A DNA stretch of 54,925 nucleotides from Shimia sp. (GTDB lineage Bacteria; Pseudomonadota; Alphaproteobacteria; Rhodobacterales; Rhodobacteraceae): NCBI GenBank assembly GCA_024224295.1, contig JAAENN010000072.1:1-54925 (forward strand), in the 5' to 3' direction. The translations under genes and the position numbers were made by a program. Under the pieces are notes generated by a model that saw only the letters and a program-made list of their open reading frames with translations, ran no database searches and was not told where the DNA came from. Position 1 is the first letter of the stretch, and each line of letters opens with the position of its first letter. Shown here one piece after another: positions 44,670 to 52,968 of this stretch.

Positions 44670-45680
44670 CTAGCTGCCGCAGATGCCCTGCAGGGCCACC
44701 CAGTAGCGGTCAATCAGAATTGGTTCTGGCAGCTCTTCGGTAAACGGAGCCGCCTCAATTAAAGCAAGCGTGCTTTCTCCCGACGGGTCCCGTGCCAATG
44801 CATAGGGCTGTAACCTGACGCGCTTTTCCTCAAAGGCTTTGATCAAGGTAGCGTCCGCTGCCGCGGCAGGCGGGGTGCTGATCAGCAGTTCTATATGCCG
44901 GACCAATACGTCGTCCGGCAGAGTGCCTGAGGTTAACAGCCGCAGGCTGGAGCGGATGCCTCCGGTTTCTAGAACGCCTCGGAGTGGATCAGGCGACGCT
45001 GCCTGCGCCGCCACGATGTATCCAGCGGCCACATCCGGTTCTTCATGGTCTTCGATGGTGTCCCGCCCCAGAAGTACGATATTGCCCGGCAGGGCGATCG
45101 CTTCACGGAGGGCGTTTGGCAGAACAGAAATAGACCGCACTTGCAGGCGTTTTTGAAGGGCGTCTACAGCCGGCACGGCCAAAGGTGCGCTGCAAGGTTG
45201 GCCAGTCAGGCGGGACGCTAGTTGTTGCATGTCTTGGCCAATTGTTTGACGCGCTACATTGGGGACCACGCGCAAAGTGTGGTTTGCCAATGCATCAGGT
45301 AGCCAAAACGCCGCCAGACCTGCTATGACCGCAGTGGTCAGCACCAGTACCGTTTTACGCAATCGGCCTGAGGTGTGTTGAGGTCGAGCAACAGCTTTAC
45401 GTAGTTTCTCGATGGCTTCCACCAAATCATCGTGGGAGAGTTCGATTTCCAATGTTTCATCGGAGTCACCGTCTGGAAAAAAAACGGCTGGTGACTGACC
45501 CGGGTTAAGGCGGCGCACAGCAGGTAGCGACCAATGGGTGAGCGCGCGGTCCCGGCTGTCTTTGATGACAAGGGAGGCCTCACCGAGCGACACAATGACT
45601 TCACGCCGCTGCGCATTTGGTGTTTCGCGCCACAAGGCGGTGCCTTCCAATCTCTGGAATTTGTCTAGTGCGGTGCTCAT
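44670..45680 (-). CDS. Unknown single-helix protein
   Basis: A protein of about 336 residues. The N-terminal half is a soluble region of about 105 residues (GTALWRETPNAQRREVIVSLGEASLVI). One membrane helix follows (about 110-128, TVLVLTTAVIAGLAAFW), then a C-terminal region after it containing ASRLTGQPC and GNIVLLGRDTIEDHEEPDVAAGYIV. The HEEPDVAAGY stretch recalls the zinc-protease HExxH region but lacks the second His. Not assigned to a known family. The start is uncertain (M10 of a longer frame beginning at 45707); neither start has a good Shine-Dalgarno. Confidence 0.65.
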   Translation of the reverse strand: MSTALDKFQRLEGTALWRETPNAQRREVIVSLGEASLVIKDSRDRALTHWSLPAVRRLNPGQSPAVFFPDGDSDETLEIELSHDDLVEAIEKLRKAVARPQHTSGRLRKTVLVLTTAVIAGLAAFWLPDALANHTLRVVPNVARQTIGQDMQQLASRLTGQPCSAPLAVPAVDALQKRLQVRSISVLPNALREAIALPGNIVLLGRDTIEDHEEPDVAAGYIVAAQAASPDPLRGVLETGGIRSSLRLLTSGTLPDDVLVRHIELLISTPPAAAADATLIKAFEEKRVRLQPYALARDPSGESTLALIEAAPFTEELPEPILIDRYWVALQGICGS

Positions 45681-45756
45681 TGGTGGGTGCTCAACCTCAT
45701 TTTGCAAGAAACACTAGCATGGTGGCAAACGGGGGGGCAATCACATGGCAGTCACG

Positions 45757-45785
45757 AAAAAGGCCCGGAGCGATGTCCGGGCCTT
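45757..45785 (-). terminator. Terminator of the transaldolase gene
   Basis: A perfect 10-bp stem AAGGCCCGGA/TCCGGGCCTT (45760-45769 with 45776-45785) and a 6-base loop, followed on the minus strand by TTTT. It lies about 24 bases after the stop codon. Confidence 0.85.
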
Positions 45786-45808
45786 GAATCCAGAGTTAAA
45801 ATCAGCTG

Positions 45809-46462
45809 TTACAGGATCTTGATGCCGGCTGATTTGATGTCTGCAAGGAAGGCGTCCAGACCTTTGTCGGTCAGCGGGTGGTTGATCATGGATTTGATCA
45901 CGCCGGGAGGCGCGGTCATCACGTCAGCACCAACCAGCGCACATTGGGTTGCGTGATTTACGGTGCGGATAGAGGCCGCGAGAATCTCGGTTTCAAAACC
46001 GTAGTTATCATAGATCTGACGGATATCAGCGATGAGGTCCATGCCATCGATATTGATGTCATCGAGGCGACCGATGAATGGGGAGATGAAAGTTGCGCCG
46101 GCCTTGGCTGCAAGCAGAGCCTGGTTGGCAGAGAAGCAGAGCGTCACGTTGACCTTGTGGCCATCATCCGTCAGCGCCTTGCAGGCTTTCAAACCATCCC
46201 AGGTCAGGGGCACTTTCACTGCGATATTGTCAGCAATCTCAACCAGCTTGCGGCCTTCGGCGATCATTTCGTCGGCGTCGGTGGCGGTCACTTCGGCGGA
46301 AACTGGACCGTCGACTAGGTCGCAAATTTCTTTGGTGACTTCGAGAATGTCACGGCCGGATTTTTTGATCAGAGATGGGTTGGTGGTCACGCCGTCGACC
46401 ATACCGGTCGCGTTTAGCTCGGCAATGGCGTCAATATCAGCGGTGTCTACGAAGAATTTCAT
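45809..46462 (-). CDS. Transaldolase (TalC type; fructose-6-phosphate aldolase-like)
   Basis: A 217-residue small aldolase of the TalC/MipB/FSA group. Schiff-base Lys83 in [10 protein letters not shown] is present. Glu57 in SAEVTATD is the transaldolase residue where fructose-6-phosphate aldolases have Gln, and SPFIGRLDD also follows the transaldolase pattern, so transaldolase is preferred over FSA. AGGAG lies upstream of ATG 46462; the longer frame to 46510 has no support. It links the pentose-phosphate and Entner-Doudoroff sugar pools. Confidence 0.88.
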   Translation of the reverse strand: MKFFVDTADIDAIAELNATGMVDGVTTNPSLIKKSGRDILEVTKEICDLVDGPVSAEVTATDADEMIAEGRKLVEIADNIAVKVPLTWDGLKACKALTDDGHKVNVTLCFSANQALLAAKAGATFISPFIGRLDDINIDGMDLIADIRQIYDNYGFETEILAASIRTVNHATQCALVGADVMTAPPGVIKSMINHPLTDKGLDAFLADIKSAGIKIL

Positions 46463-46641
46463 GTCAGTTCCTCTCCTGTGCGTGCAGGTTTGAAAGTGCG
46501 GCGCTTGCAACTGCGGGATTGCGCTGCGGCTGTCTTGCCTTTACCCGATAGAGAGCCCCTCTGGAAGTGGGAATGCGCCGTGGAGCTGCATTTTCCGTTA
46601 GCGATAACGTTTTTGGCGGGCCAAGGCGGTGTGAGGGACAG

Positions 46642-48837
46642 TTGAGCGAGACAGAGTTCTTTCCAGAAGGTGCGCTGATAGCGGTGCTGACCACGCAGCC
46701 GCTGGACCGCGTGTTGGACTATAAGGCGCCGGAGGGTGGGGTTTTTCTGGGGGCCTTTGTCGAGGTGCCGCTTGGGCCGCGCCGCGTGCTTGGGGTCGTT
46801 TGGGGGCCGGGTAAAGGCGACTACGACATCAACAAAATCCGTCCTGCTAACCGCGCCCTGGATGTCGCGCCGATGGGGGCGGACATGCGTGGGTTTTTGC
46901 AGCGCGCGGCGGATTATACGCTTACCCCCATGAACGCAATGTTGCGGTTGGCGACGCGTGCACCCGGGCTGTCGGACCCTCCGTCGATGCGCAAAGTCTA
47001 TCGACGCGGAGAAGGCGAGCCTGATCGCCAAACCGATGCCCGGCGCCGCGTGCTGGAGACCTTGTCCGAATATGGTGAGCTGGCTTTCACTATGGGAGAG
47101 TTGTCGGAGATGGCTGGGGTGACCAACTCTGTCATCAAGGGATTGGTTAAACTGGGGGTGGTCCGTGAGGAGGCTGCTCCACGGGACACGCCGTTCTCTC
47201 GTTTGGACCCGGACTATGGCGGAAAAGAGCTTTCTGCGGATCAGGAAGCTGGTGCGGCAGAGCTACGGGCAGGTGTGCAAAGCGGGACTTATGGCACAAC
47301 CTTGCTGCGGGGCGTGACCGGATCGGGTAAAACTGAGGTGTATCTAGAGGCGGTGGCGGAGTGTTTGCGTAAGGGACGGCAGGCGTTGGTGCTATTGCCA
47401 GAGATCGCTCTTACAGCGGAGTTTCTGACTCGTGTGGAGGCGCGGTTTGGCGCCAAGCCTGCGGAGTGGCACTCTGGCGTAACCATGACCGAGCGGCGGC
47501 GGACCTGGAAAATGGTTGGCGAAGGCGGCGCGCAGATGGTGATTGGCGCGCGATCGGCGTTGTTTTTGCCGTATCGCGACTTGGGTTTGATCATTGTCGA
47601 TGAAGAACACGATACGTCGTACAAGCAGGAAGACGGGGTGTTGTATAACGCGCGGGACATGGCGGTGCTGCGGGCAGCGCTGTGTCAGGCGCAAGTGATT
47701 TTGGCCTCTGCCACGCCAAGTCTGGAAAGCTGGGCCAATGCTGAGGCGGGCAAATATAAGAAACTTGAACTGACCAGTCGTTACGGGGCGTCTGTGCTGC
47801 CTGAGATGCGGGCGATCGACATGCGCGCGGAGAAGTTGCCTGCCAGTCGCTGGATTTCACCCAGTCTAAAAGCAGCGGTGGATGCGCGGATTGCCAAAGG
47901 GGAGCAAGCGCTACTGTTCATAAACCGCCGAGGCTATGCGCCTGTCACGATCTGTCGTGCATGTGGCCATCAGATTGGCTGTGATAACTGCGATGCACGG
48001 ATGGTCGAACACCGCTTCCTTAAGCGCCTGCTGTGCCACCAGTGTGGCGAAACCAAGCCAATGCCGGAGGCCTGTCCGTCCTGTGAAGTAGAAGGCAAGC
48101 TGGCGCCGGTGGGCCCAGGGGTGGAACGCTTGGCGGAGGAGGCGCAGGAGTTGTGGCCAGATGCGCGGCAGGCGGTGCTAAGTTCGGATCTGTTTGGCTC
48201 GGCGCGTGCTTTGAAAGAGAGTATCCAGACAATTGCTGATGGCGGAGCCGACATCATTATTGGCACACAGTTGGTGGCGAAGGGTCACAATTTTCCCCTT
48301 TTGACATTGGTTGGTGTGATTGATGCGGACCTTGGTTTGCAGGGGTCGGACTTGCGTGCTGCGGAACGGACTTTTCAGCTGATGCGACAAGTTGCAGGCC
48401 GCGCAGGCCGCTCCGAGCGGCCAGGCTTGGCGCTGTTGCAGACCTTTCAGCCCGAGCATCCGGTGATCCGTGCTATTCTGGCGGGTGACGAGGTCGGGTT
48501 TTGGCGTGCGGAAGCGGATGAGCGCCGCCATGCGGTGGTGCCGCCGTTTGGGCGCATGGCGGGAATTATCTTGTCTGGAAGCGATGTGGCGCAGGTGTTT
48601 GATCTGGGCAATGCTTTGGCGCGAAATGCGGGTGCTTTGCACGCCATCGGGGCTGAGGTCTATGGGCCGGCGCCAGCGCCAATTGCCCGTGTGCGCGGTC
48701 GTCATCGTGTTCGACTTTTGGTCAAGGCTGATAAATCAGCGCCATTGCAGGCCGCCTTGGCGCAATGGGTGGGGCAATTTCGATTGAAAGGAGATTTGCG
48801 TCTCGCCGTGGATATTGATCCGCAGAGTTTTTATTGA
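46642..48837 (+). CDS. priA: Primosomal protein N' (replication restart helicase PriA)
   Basis: A protein of about 731 residues. It has the N-terminal DNA-binding region (AVLTTQPLDRVLDYKAP), Walker A GVTGSGKTEVY and DEEH box IIVDEEHD. Eight zinc-binding-type cysteines lie in CRACGHQIGCDNC and CHQCGETKPMPEACPSC, and helicase motif ASATPSLESW is intact. It reloads the replisome at stalled forks. The usual family N-terminus suggests TTG 46642, with GAGGGA before it; an ATG frame opens 75 bases earlier. Confidence 0.93.
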   Translation: MSETEFFPEGALIAVLTTQPLDRVLDYKAPEGGVFLGAFVEVPLGPRRVLGVVWGPGKGDYDINKIRPANRALDVAPMGADMRGFLQRAADYTLTPMNAMLRLATRAPGLSDPPSMRKVYRRGEGEPDRQTDARRRVLETLSEYGELAFTMGELSEMAGVTNSVIKGLVKLGVVREEAAPRDTPFSRLDPDYGGKELSADQEAGAAELRAGVQSGTYGTTLLRGVTGSGKTEVYLEAVAECLRKGRQALVLLPEIALTAEFLTRVEARFGAKPAEWHSGVTMTERRRTWKMVGEGGAQMVIGARSALFLPYRDLGLIIVDEEHDTSYKQEDGVLYNARDMAVLRAALCQAQVILASATPSLESWANAEAGKYKKLELTSRYGASVLPEMRAIDMRAEKLPASRWISPSLKAAVDARIAKGEQALLFINRRGYAPVTICRACGHQIGCDNCDARMVEHRFLKRLLCHQCGETKPMPEACPSCEVEGKLAPVGPGVERLAEEAQELWPDARQAVLSSDLFGSARALKESIQTIADGGADIIIGTQLVAKGHNFPLLTLVGVIDADLGLQGSDLRAAERTFQLMRQVAGRAGRSERPGLALLQTFQPEHPVIRAILAGDEVGFWRAEADERRHAVVPPFGRMAGIILSGSDVAQVFDLGNALARNAGALHAIGAEVYGPAPAPIARVRGRHRVRLLVKADKSAPLQAALAQWVGQFRLKGDLRLAVDIDPQSFY

Positions 48838-48901
48838 GCCAGAAGTTTCATTTGATCCTAAACATCCCAGAGCACAAGGCAGCGCCTCGTTTCGGTGTTT
48901 C

Positions 48902-48951
48902 GGGCGCACAGACAAGCGTGCGAGAATACACGCCTGTCTGTGCGCCCTTTT
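48902..48951 (+). terminator. Long terminator after priA
   Basis: A 19-bp stem with one mismatch (48902-48920 with 48929-48947) and an 8-base loop, followed by TTTT. It is unusually long for an intrinsic terminator and lies between priA and the MFS gene. Confidence 0.8.
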
Positions 48952-48990
48952 GATCTCGCCTTTCCTCAACAATAGGCGTATTTGCTGCAC

Positions 48991-50223
48991 ATGTTCAGAA
49001 AAACACCTATTGATGACGCACATCTACTGCCCTGGTGGCGTCGCCCGATCACCCTGCTGTTTCTCATGGCGCTGGCCATGCCAATCGCCTTCAACACCTG
49101 GAGCGCGCTGCTCAACAATTTTGTGATTGAGGTGGCTGATTTTGATGGGTCCGACATTGGCCTGCTGCACACTGTGCGCGAGATCCCCGGATTTCTGGCA
49201 ATTGGCGTGATCTTTTTGCTGCTGTTTATACGCGAGCAAGTGTTGGGGCTTTTGTCATTGGCACTGCTAGGCGTCGCGACAGCGGTTACGGCTTATTTCC
49301 CCACGATGGGCGGAATCTTGATGATCACCCTGCTGAGCTCGATTGGCTTTCACTACTATGAGACAGTGAACCAATCGCTTCAGCTGCAATGGCTCGATAA
49401 GAAGCGTGCGCCTAAAATACTAGGCTGGCTTGTTGCGGCGGGATCTGCAGCCACCTTGCTGGCTTATGGTATCATCGTATTGGGCTGGAAGCGGTTCGAT
49501 TGGGACTATGACGTGGTTTACCTCGCCGGCGGAGGAATTACCGCACTGATTGCGCTTTATTGTTTTGTGGCCTTCCCGCAGTTTGAAGGGCGCACTCCTC
49601 AGGCCCGGAAAATGGTGCTGAAAAAGCGCTATTGGCTCTATTATGCGATGCAGTTTATGGCGGGTGCACGGCGTCAGATTTTTGTGGTCTTTGCCGGTTT
49701 CATGATGGTGGAGCGGTTTGGCTTTGACGTGCATGAGATCACGGCGCTTTATCTGATCAACCTTGTTGCCAATATGGTCATAGCCCCGATGATTGGCGAA
49801 GCAGTGTCGCGGTTTGGCGAGCGGCGAACATTGATTTTTGAGTACGCTGGGCTTGTGATAGTCTTCCTTGCCTATGGTGGTATCTATTTCTTTGGTTGGG
49901 GCATTGCGCTGGCGGCAACACTGTATGTCTTGGACCACCTGCTGTTCTCTTTGGCATTGGCGTTGAAGACCTACTTCCAGAAAATCGCGGATCCTGAAGA
50001 CATGGCGCCGACGGCGGCTGTGGCCTTTACTATCAACCACATTGCGGCGGTTTTCCTGCCGGTGTTGCTGGGGTTGCTGTGGCTGGCCTCTCCCGGTGCC
50101 GTGTTTGTACTGGCAGCCGCTATGGCCGCAGTTTCGCTTGGATTGGCTTTCCTGATCCCGCGTCACCCGGAGAAAGGCAATGAAACGCGCCTGACCCGTC
50201 CGCTGGCCGCGGCCGCGGAGTAG
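48991..50223 (+). CDS. MFS transporter
   Basis: A 410-residue protein with about twelve membrane helices. It opens with a short hydrophilic N-terminus (MFRKTPIDDAHLLPWW) and has a cytoplasmic loop in the middle (FEGRTPQARKMVLKKRYW). The Arg/Glu-rich MIGEAVSRFGERRTLIFEY resembles the MFS loop between helices 8 and 9. The substrate is not predictable. ATG 48991 has no strong Shine-Dalgarno; a TTG three codons earlier is the alternative. Confidence 0.82.
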   Translation: MFRKTPIDDAHLLPWWRRPITLLFLMALAMPIAFNTWSALLNNFVIEVADFDGSDIGLLHTVREIPGFLAIGVIFLLLFIREQVLGLLSLALLGVATAVTAYFPTMGGILMITLLSSIGFHYYETVNQSLQLQWLDKKRAPKILGWLVAAGSAATLLAYGIIVLGWKRFDWDYDVVYLAGGGITALIALYCFVAFPQFEGRTPQARKMVLKKRYWLYYAMQFMAGARRQIFVVFAGFMMVERFGFDVHEITALYLINLVANMVIAPMIGEAVSRFGERRTLIFEYAGLVIVFLAYGGIYFFGWGIALAATLYVLDHLLFSLALALKTYFQKIADPEDMAPTAAVAFTINHIAAVFLPVLLGLLWLASPGAVFVLAAAMAAVSLGLAFLIPRHPEKGNETRLTRPLAAAAE

Positions 50224-50246
50224 TTTCGCGTTCCGCAGGCTTGACG

Positions 50247-50270
50247 GGGCCAAGGGGAGACCCTAGGCCC
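50247..50270 (+). repeat. Hairpin between MFS gene and prmA
   Basis: A GC-rich 10-bp stem with one mismatch (50247-50256 with 50261-50270) and a 4-base loop, 24 bases upstream of the prmA start. There is no T tract, so it may be a leader structure or a weak terminator. Confidence 0.4.
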
Positions 50271-50294
50271 TGCGCAACCCAATAGGAGACAGAC

Positions 50295-51167
50295 ATGCCG
50301 ACATTCACCGCACTTACCACTTTGATGGGCAAAGAGCAGGCCGAAGCGCTGGGCGAAGCGATGGAGCGGCTGGTGCCTGAACCCACGGGTGTGGGTGTGT
50401 TTGAGGTCGAAGACGGTTCTGGCCTTTGGGAGATTGGTGGCTATTTTGTCGAGGCGCCTGACGAGGCAGGTTTGGCCGTGTTGGCTGCTGCGTTCAGCGC
50501 GAAGCCCTTTGTGGTGTCTGAGCTGCCGGAAACCGACTGGGTGGCGCATGTGAAGCGCGAGCTGGCGCCGGTTGAGGCGGGGCGGTTCTTTGTCTACGGC
50601 AGTCACGATGCGGACAAAATTCCAGAAGGTGCGGAGCCTCTGCTGATCGAAGCGGCGATGGCCTTTGGCACCGGACACCATGGTACGACTTTGGGGTGTC
50701 TGAAGGCGCTGGACCGCGTGGCCAATGAGGGCTTTGTTGGGCAAAACGTGGCGGACATCGGCTGCGGCACAGCGGTGCTGGGCATGGGGGCAGCGCGGAT
50801 TTGGCCAAACCCCGTGTTGGCGAGCGATATCGACGAGGTGGCAGTGGATGTGGCTAAAGCGAATGTCACGGCAAACGGTCTGGTAGGAAAGGTCATCTGT
50901 CTGGAGGCGGCTGGCTTCGGGCATCCTGACTTGGCGGCCAAGGCGCCTTATGATCTGGTGTTTGCCAACATCTTGAAGGCGCCACTGGTGGATCTGGCAC
51001 CGGATATGGGCGCTAATATCGCCACAAACGGCCATGCGATCCTTTCCGGTATCCTGAACGAGCAAGCAGACGATGTGGTTGAGGCCTATGATGAAGCGGG
51101 TTTTGACGTACACACCCGCGAAGAGATTGGCGAGTGGACCACGCTGACGCTGACACGCCGCGCCTGA
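50295..51167 (+). CDS. prmA: Ribosomal protein L11 methyltransferase
   Basis: A 290-residue methyltransferase that trimethylates L11. The substrate-recognition N-terminus is followed by FGTGHHGTTLGCLKAL, motif I ADIGCGTAVLGMGAA, the acidic residue in LASDIDEVAVDVA and the catalytic-site FANILKAPLVDL. AGGAGA lies before the ATG. A terminator follows. Confidence 0.93.
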   Translation: MPTFTALTTLMGKEQAEALGEAMERLVPEPTGVGVFEVEDGSGLWEIGGYFVEAPDEAGLAVLAAAFSAKPFVVSELPETDWVAHVKRELAPVEAGRFFVYGSHDADKIPEGAEPLLIEAAMAFGTGHHGTTLGCLKALDRVANEGFVGQNVADIGCGTAVLGMGAARIWPNPVLASDIDEVAVDVAKANVTANGLVGKVICLEAAGFGHPDLAAKAPYDLVFANILKAPLVDLAPDMGANIATNGHAILSGILNEQADDVVEAYDEAGFDVHTREEIGEWTTLTLTRRA

Positions 51168-51200
51168 CGCGGGCAACTCGCTAAACAGAATCACGAAACG

Positions 51201-51229
51201 GGCGGCTGGCATCAGTCGCCTGTTTTTTT
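51201..51229 (+). terminator. Terminator of prmA
   Basis: GGCGGCTG (51201-51208) pairs with CAGTCGCC (51213-51220) including one G-U, followed by a run of seven T (51223-51229). It lies 33 bases after the prmA stop. The next 200 bases to the following gene are AT-rich and hold no gene. Confidence 0.85.
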
Positions 51230-51430
51230 GTGCGTACAGTCGTATTTGTTTCTTCTTTTCAAACAGTTTCTAGTTTAGGTTGGGGTTGTTTCCATTTGTC
51301 CTGCGGAAGTACATAATTGAGGTCAGATTTGTCGATAATTTGCCTTATTTTCGGCTTTGCGCCTTAATTTCGCCACATTTCAGGACCAAATTTAGCCATG
51401 TTTGGTGGGGGCCAAACCTGAGTATTTGCC

Positions 51431-51778
51431 ATGAGTGAATCTTACGCAGAATTTCATGATCGCCTTGCGCGGATCTATCGCAAGCAGGCGAAGACCGGTC
51501 GTGTTGCACGTGAATCTGTTGTGATCAATCGCAACGGTTACATGATTGTGAAAGGCGCAAGTCGCCGCCGGGGCATCCCTTGGGCGGGACTGTTCACCGT
51601 GGTGCTTTCTTTCTTTATGATCAAGGGCATCTTGATGTCGCAGTTTGGCCCTGACTTCTACTCGCAAGATGTTGTTCGGTTGAGCGGTGGCTCTAATGTG
51701 GAAAAGGCGGCAGCTTGGACCATGGCGCCAGACCCCGTGTCTCGTTGGATTGCGACGCAGATCAACACCAAGCTCTAA
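51431..51778 (+). CDS. Unknown single-helix membrane protein
   Basis: A 115-residue protein with a basic N-terminal part (FHDRLARIYRKQAK), one hydrophobic helix (about 50-67; IPWAGLFTVVLSFFMIKG) and a C-terminal tail probably outside the membrane (about 70-115; ending WIATQINTKL). I believe close relatives occur across Rhodobacteraceae, but no function is known to me. It has a weak Shine-Dalgarno. A strong terminator follows, which supports its being a real single-gene unit. Confidence 0.7.
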   Translation: MSESYAEFHDRLARIYRKQAKTGRVARESVVINRNGYMIVKGASRRRGIPWAGLFTVVLSFFMIKGILMSQFGPDFYSQDVVRLSGGSNVEKAAAWTMAPDPVSRWIATQINTKL

Positions 51779-51816
51779 CATATCAAAGTTTACGTGGATC
51801 CCTCCAAGATCCCACA

Positions 51817-51852
51817 CGGCCCCGGGTCTCTCTCCCCGGGGCCGTTTCTTAT
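51817..51852 (+). terminator. Terminator after the 115-residue gene
   Basis: A perfect 10-bp GC stem CGGCCCCGGG/CCCGGGGCCG (51817-51826 with 51835-51844) with an 8-base loop and then TTTCTTAT. Confidence 0.85.
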
Positions 51853-51862
51853 TTGTGGGCCG

Positions 51863-51899
51863 CAAAACAAAACCGCCGTCTCTAGGGGAGACGGCGGTT
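51863..51899 (-). terminator. Terminator of the DUF1127 gene
   Basis: A 12-bp perfect stem (51871-51882 with 51888-51899). The minus-strand side continues as a T-rich run (TTTTGTTTT). It ends the convergent DUF1127 transcript and lies back-to-back with the terminator at 51817-51852. Confidence 0.85.
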
Positions 51900-51943
51900 G
51901 GTGGCCATATGGGCCAAAGTCTTCGTGAGTGGTGGTGGTGCGC

Positions 51944-52132
51944 TCAGCGGATCGCGTAAATGTCGGAGCGAGACAAGCCAATGTCATCCAGCTCGCGGTC
52001 GCTGAGCATTACCAGGGCATTGCGTGTGCGGCGCTTTTCGTTCCAATCGACGAAGCGGGCAAGAAGCGCGAAGAAGGGCTGACCAATACGGCCAGCAGAG
52101 CCAGAGGTCGGCGTATGTTCGAAGGCGGCCAT
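51944..52132 (-). CDS. DUF1127 (YjiS-like) small protein
   Basis: A 62-residue protein whose second half is the DUF1127 motif: WNEKRRTRNALVMLSDRELDDIGLSRSDI. These small Arg-rich proteins are common in alphaproteobacteria; some affect phosphate/carbon storage or RNA turnover. An AAAGGA Shine-Dalgarno precedes the ATG. Single-gene unit with its own terminator. Confidence 0.85.
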   Translation of the reverse strand: MAAFEHTPTSGSAGRIGQPFFALLARFVDWNEKRRTRNALVMLSDRELDDIGLSRSDIYAIR

Positions 52133-52269
52133 ATCAGAAATCCTTTCTTTCAGTTGCTATGGACTGTGTTTTCGATCGGCCGTAGATAAGGTGCAAAATG
52201 TGCCCCAGCAAGCATCAAAACGGCATAGGTGGCATGCGGTTCTTGCATAGGTCGAAAATCGCGGAAACG

Positions 52270-52283
52270 CCTTATTAATAAGG
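52270..52283. promoter_or_regulatory. 14-bp perfect palindrome CCTTATTAATAAGG
   Basis: A perfect, AT-centred palindrome with no loop, more like a dimer binding site than an RNA hairpin. It lies 138 bases upstream of the DUF1127 start and 179 bases upstream of ruvC. Regulator unknown. Confidence 0.4.
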
Positions 52284-52400
52284 TCGCTTTTGGTGCAGTG
52301 AAGGGTCGCATTTAGACCATCTTGGGCATGCGTCAGGCAGGTCGCCAAATCGTCGCACCTCCAAAAACTTTCTTCGCAATTTGCTTCTGTCTTGGCGTTT

Positions 52401-52415
52401 GTTCTTGTTTCGTGC
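52401..52415 (+). promoter_or_regulatory. Possible degenerate LexA box before ruvC
   Basis: GTTC-N7-GTGC, one mismatch from the alphaproteobacterial SOS box GTTC-N7-GTTC, lies 46 bases upstream of the ruvC start. ruvCAB is SOS-controlled in some relatives. Chance matches of this size are common. Confidence 0.3.
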
Positions 52416-52461
52416 TACTTCACGAAGAACAACAATAAAACAGAGCACAATGGGGCACGAC

Positions 52462-52968
52462 ATGCGCGTATTGGGAATCGATCCAGGATTGCGAAACATG
52501 GGTTGGGGTGTGATCGACGCAGACGGCAGCAGGATGAGTCATGTTGCCAATGGTATCTGTCATTCGGTTGGCCAGGATTTGGCGGAGCGACTATTGTCGC
52601 TGCATGAGCAGCTCACCGATGTGGTGGCGCGGTTCCTGCCGGATCATGCCGCGATTGAGCAGACGTTTGTAAACAAAGACGGGGCCGGAACGCTGAAGCT
52701 GGGGCAGGCGCGTGGGATTGCCTTGTTGGTGCCAGCGCAGGCCGGACTGCACATAGGTGAATATGCACCAAACAAGGTGAAGAAAACGATTGTTGGAGTG
52801 GGCCACGCTGAGAAGCATCAGGTCGAGCATATGGTGAAGTTGCAGCTTCCCGGTGTGAAAATCGCTGGTACGGATGCGGCGGATGCGCTGGCGATTGCAA
52901 TGTGTCACGCGCATTATGCGCGCGCCGGAGCGGGCTATGCGGAAGCATTGAAGAGGGCGCAAGCATGA
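52462..52968 (+). CDS. ruvC: Crossover junction endonuclease RuvC
   Basis: A protein of about 168 residues with the four-acid active site of RuvC: Asp7 in [11 protein letters not shown], Glu in [11 protein letters not shown], and the C-terminal Asp pair in [13 protein letters not shown]. It cuts Holliday junctions. ATG 52462 gives the usual N-terminus MRVLGIDPG, with GGGG 7 bases before it; another ATG is four codons upstream. It overlaps ruvA by 4 bases. Confidence 0.96.
   Translation: MRVLGIDPGLRNMGWGVIDADGSRMSHVANGICHSVGQDLAERLLSLHEQLTDVVARFLPDHAAIEQTFVNKDGAGTLKLGQARGIALLVPAQAGLHIGEYAPNKVKKTIVGVGHAEKHQVEHMVKLQLPGVKIAGTDAADALAIAMCHAHYARAGAGYAEALKRAQA

Larger units (their letters stand above)
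52133..52461. other. Intergenic region between DUF1127 gene and ruvC
   Basis: 329 bases with no supportable gene. It must hold the divergent promoters of the DUF1127 gene and ruvCAB. Two features stand out: a 14-bp perfect palindrome at 52270-52283 and a TTCGTG/CACGAA inverted repeat at 52409-52426 just upstream of ruvC. Confidence 0.7.
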
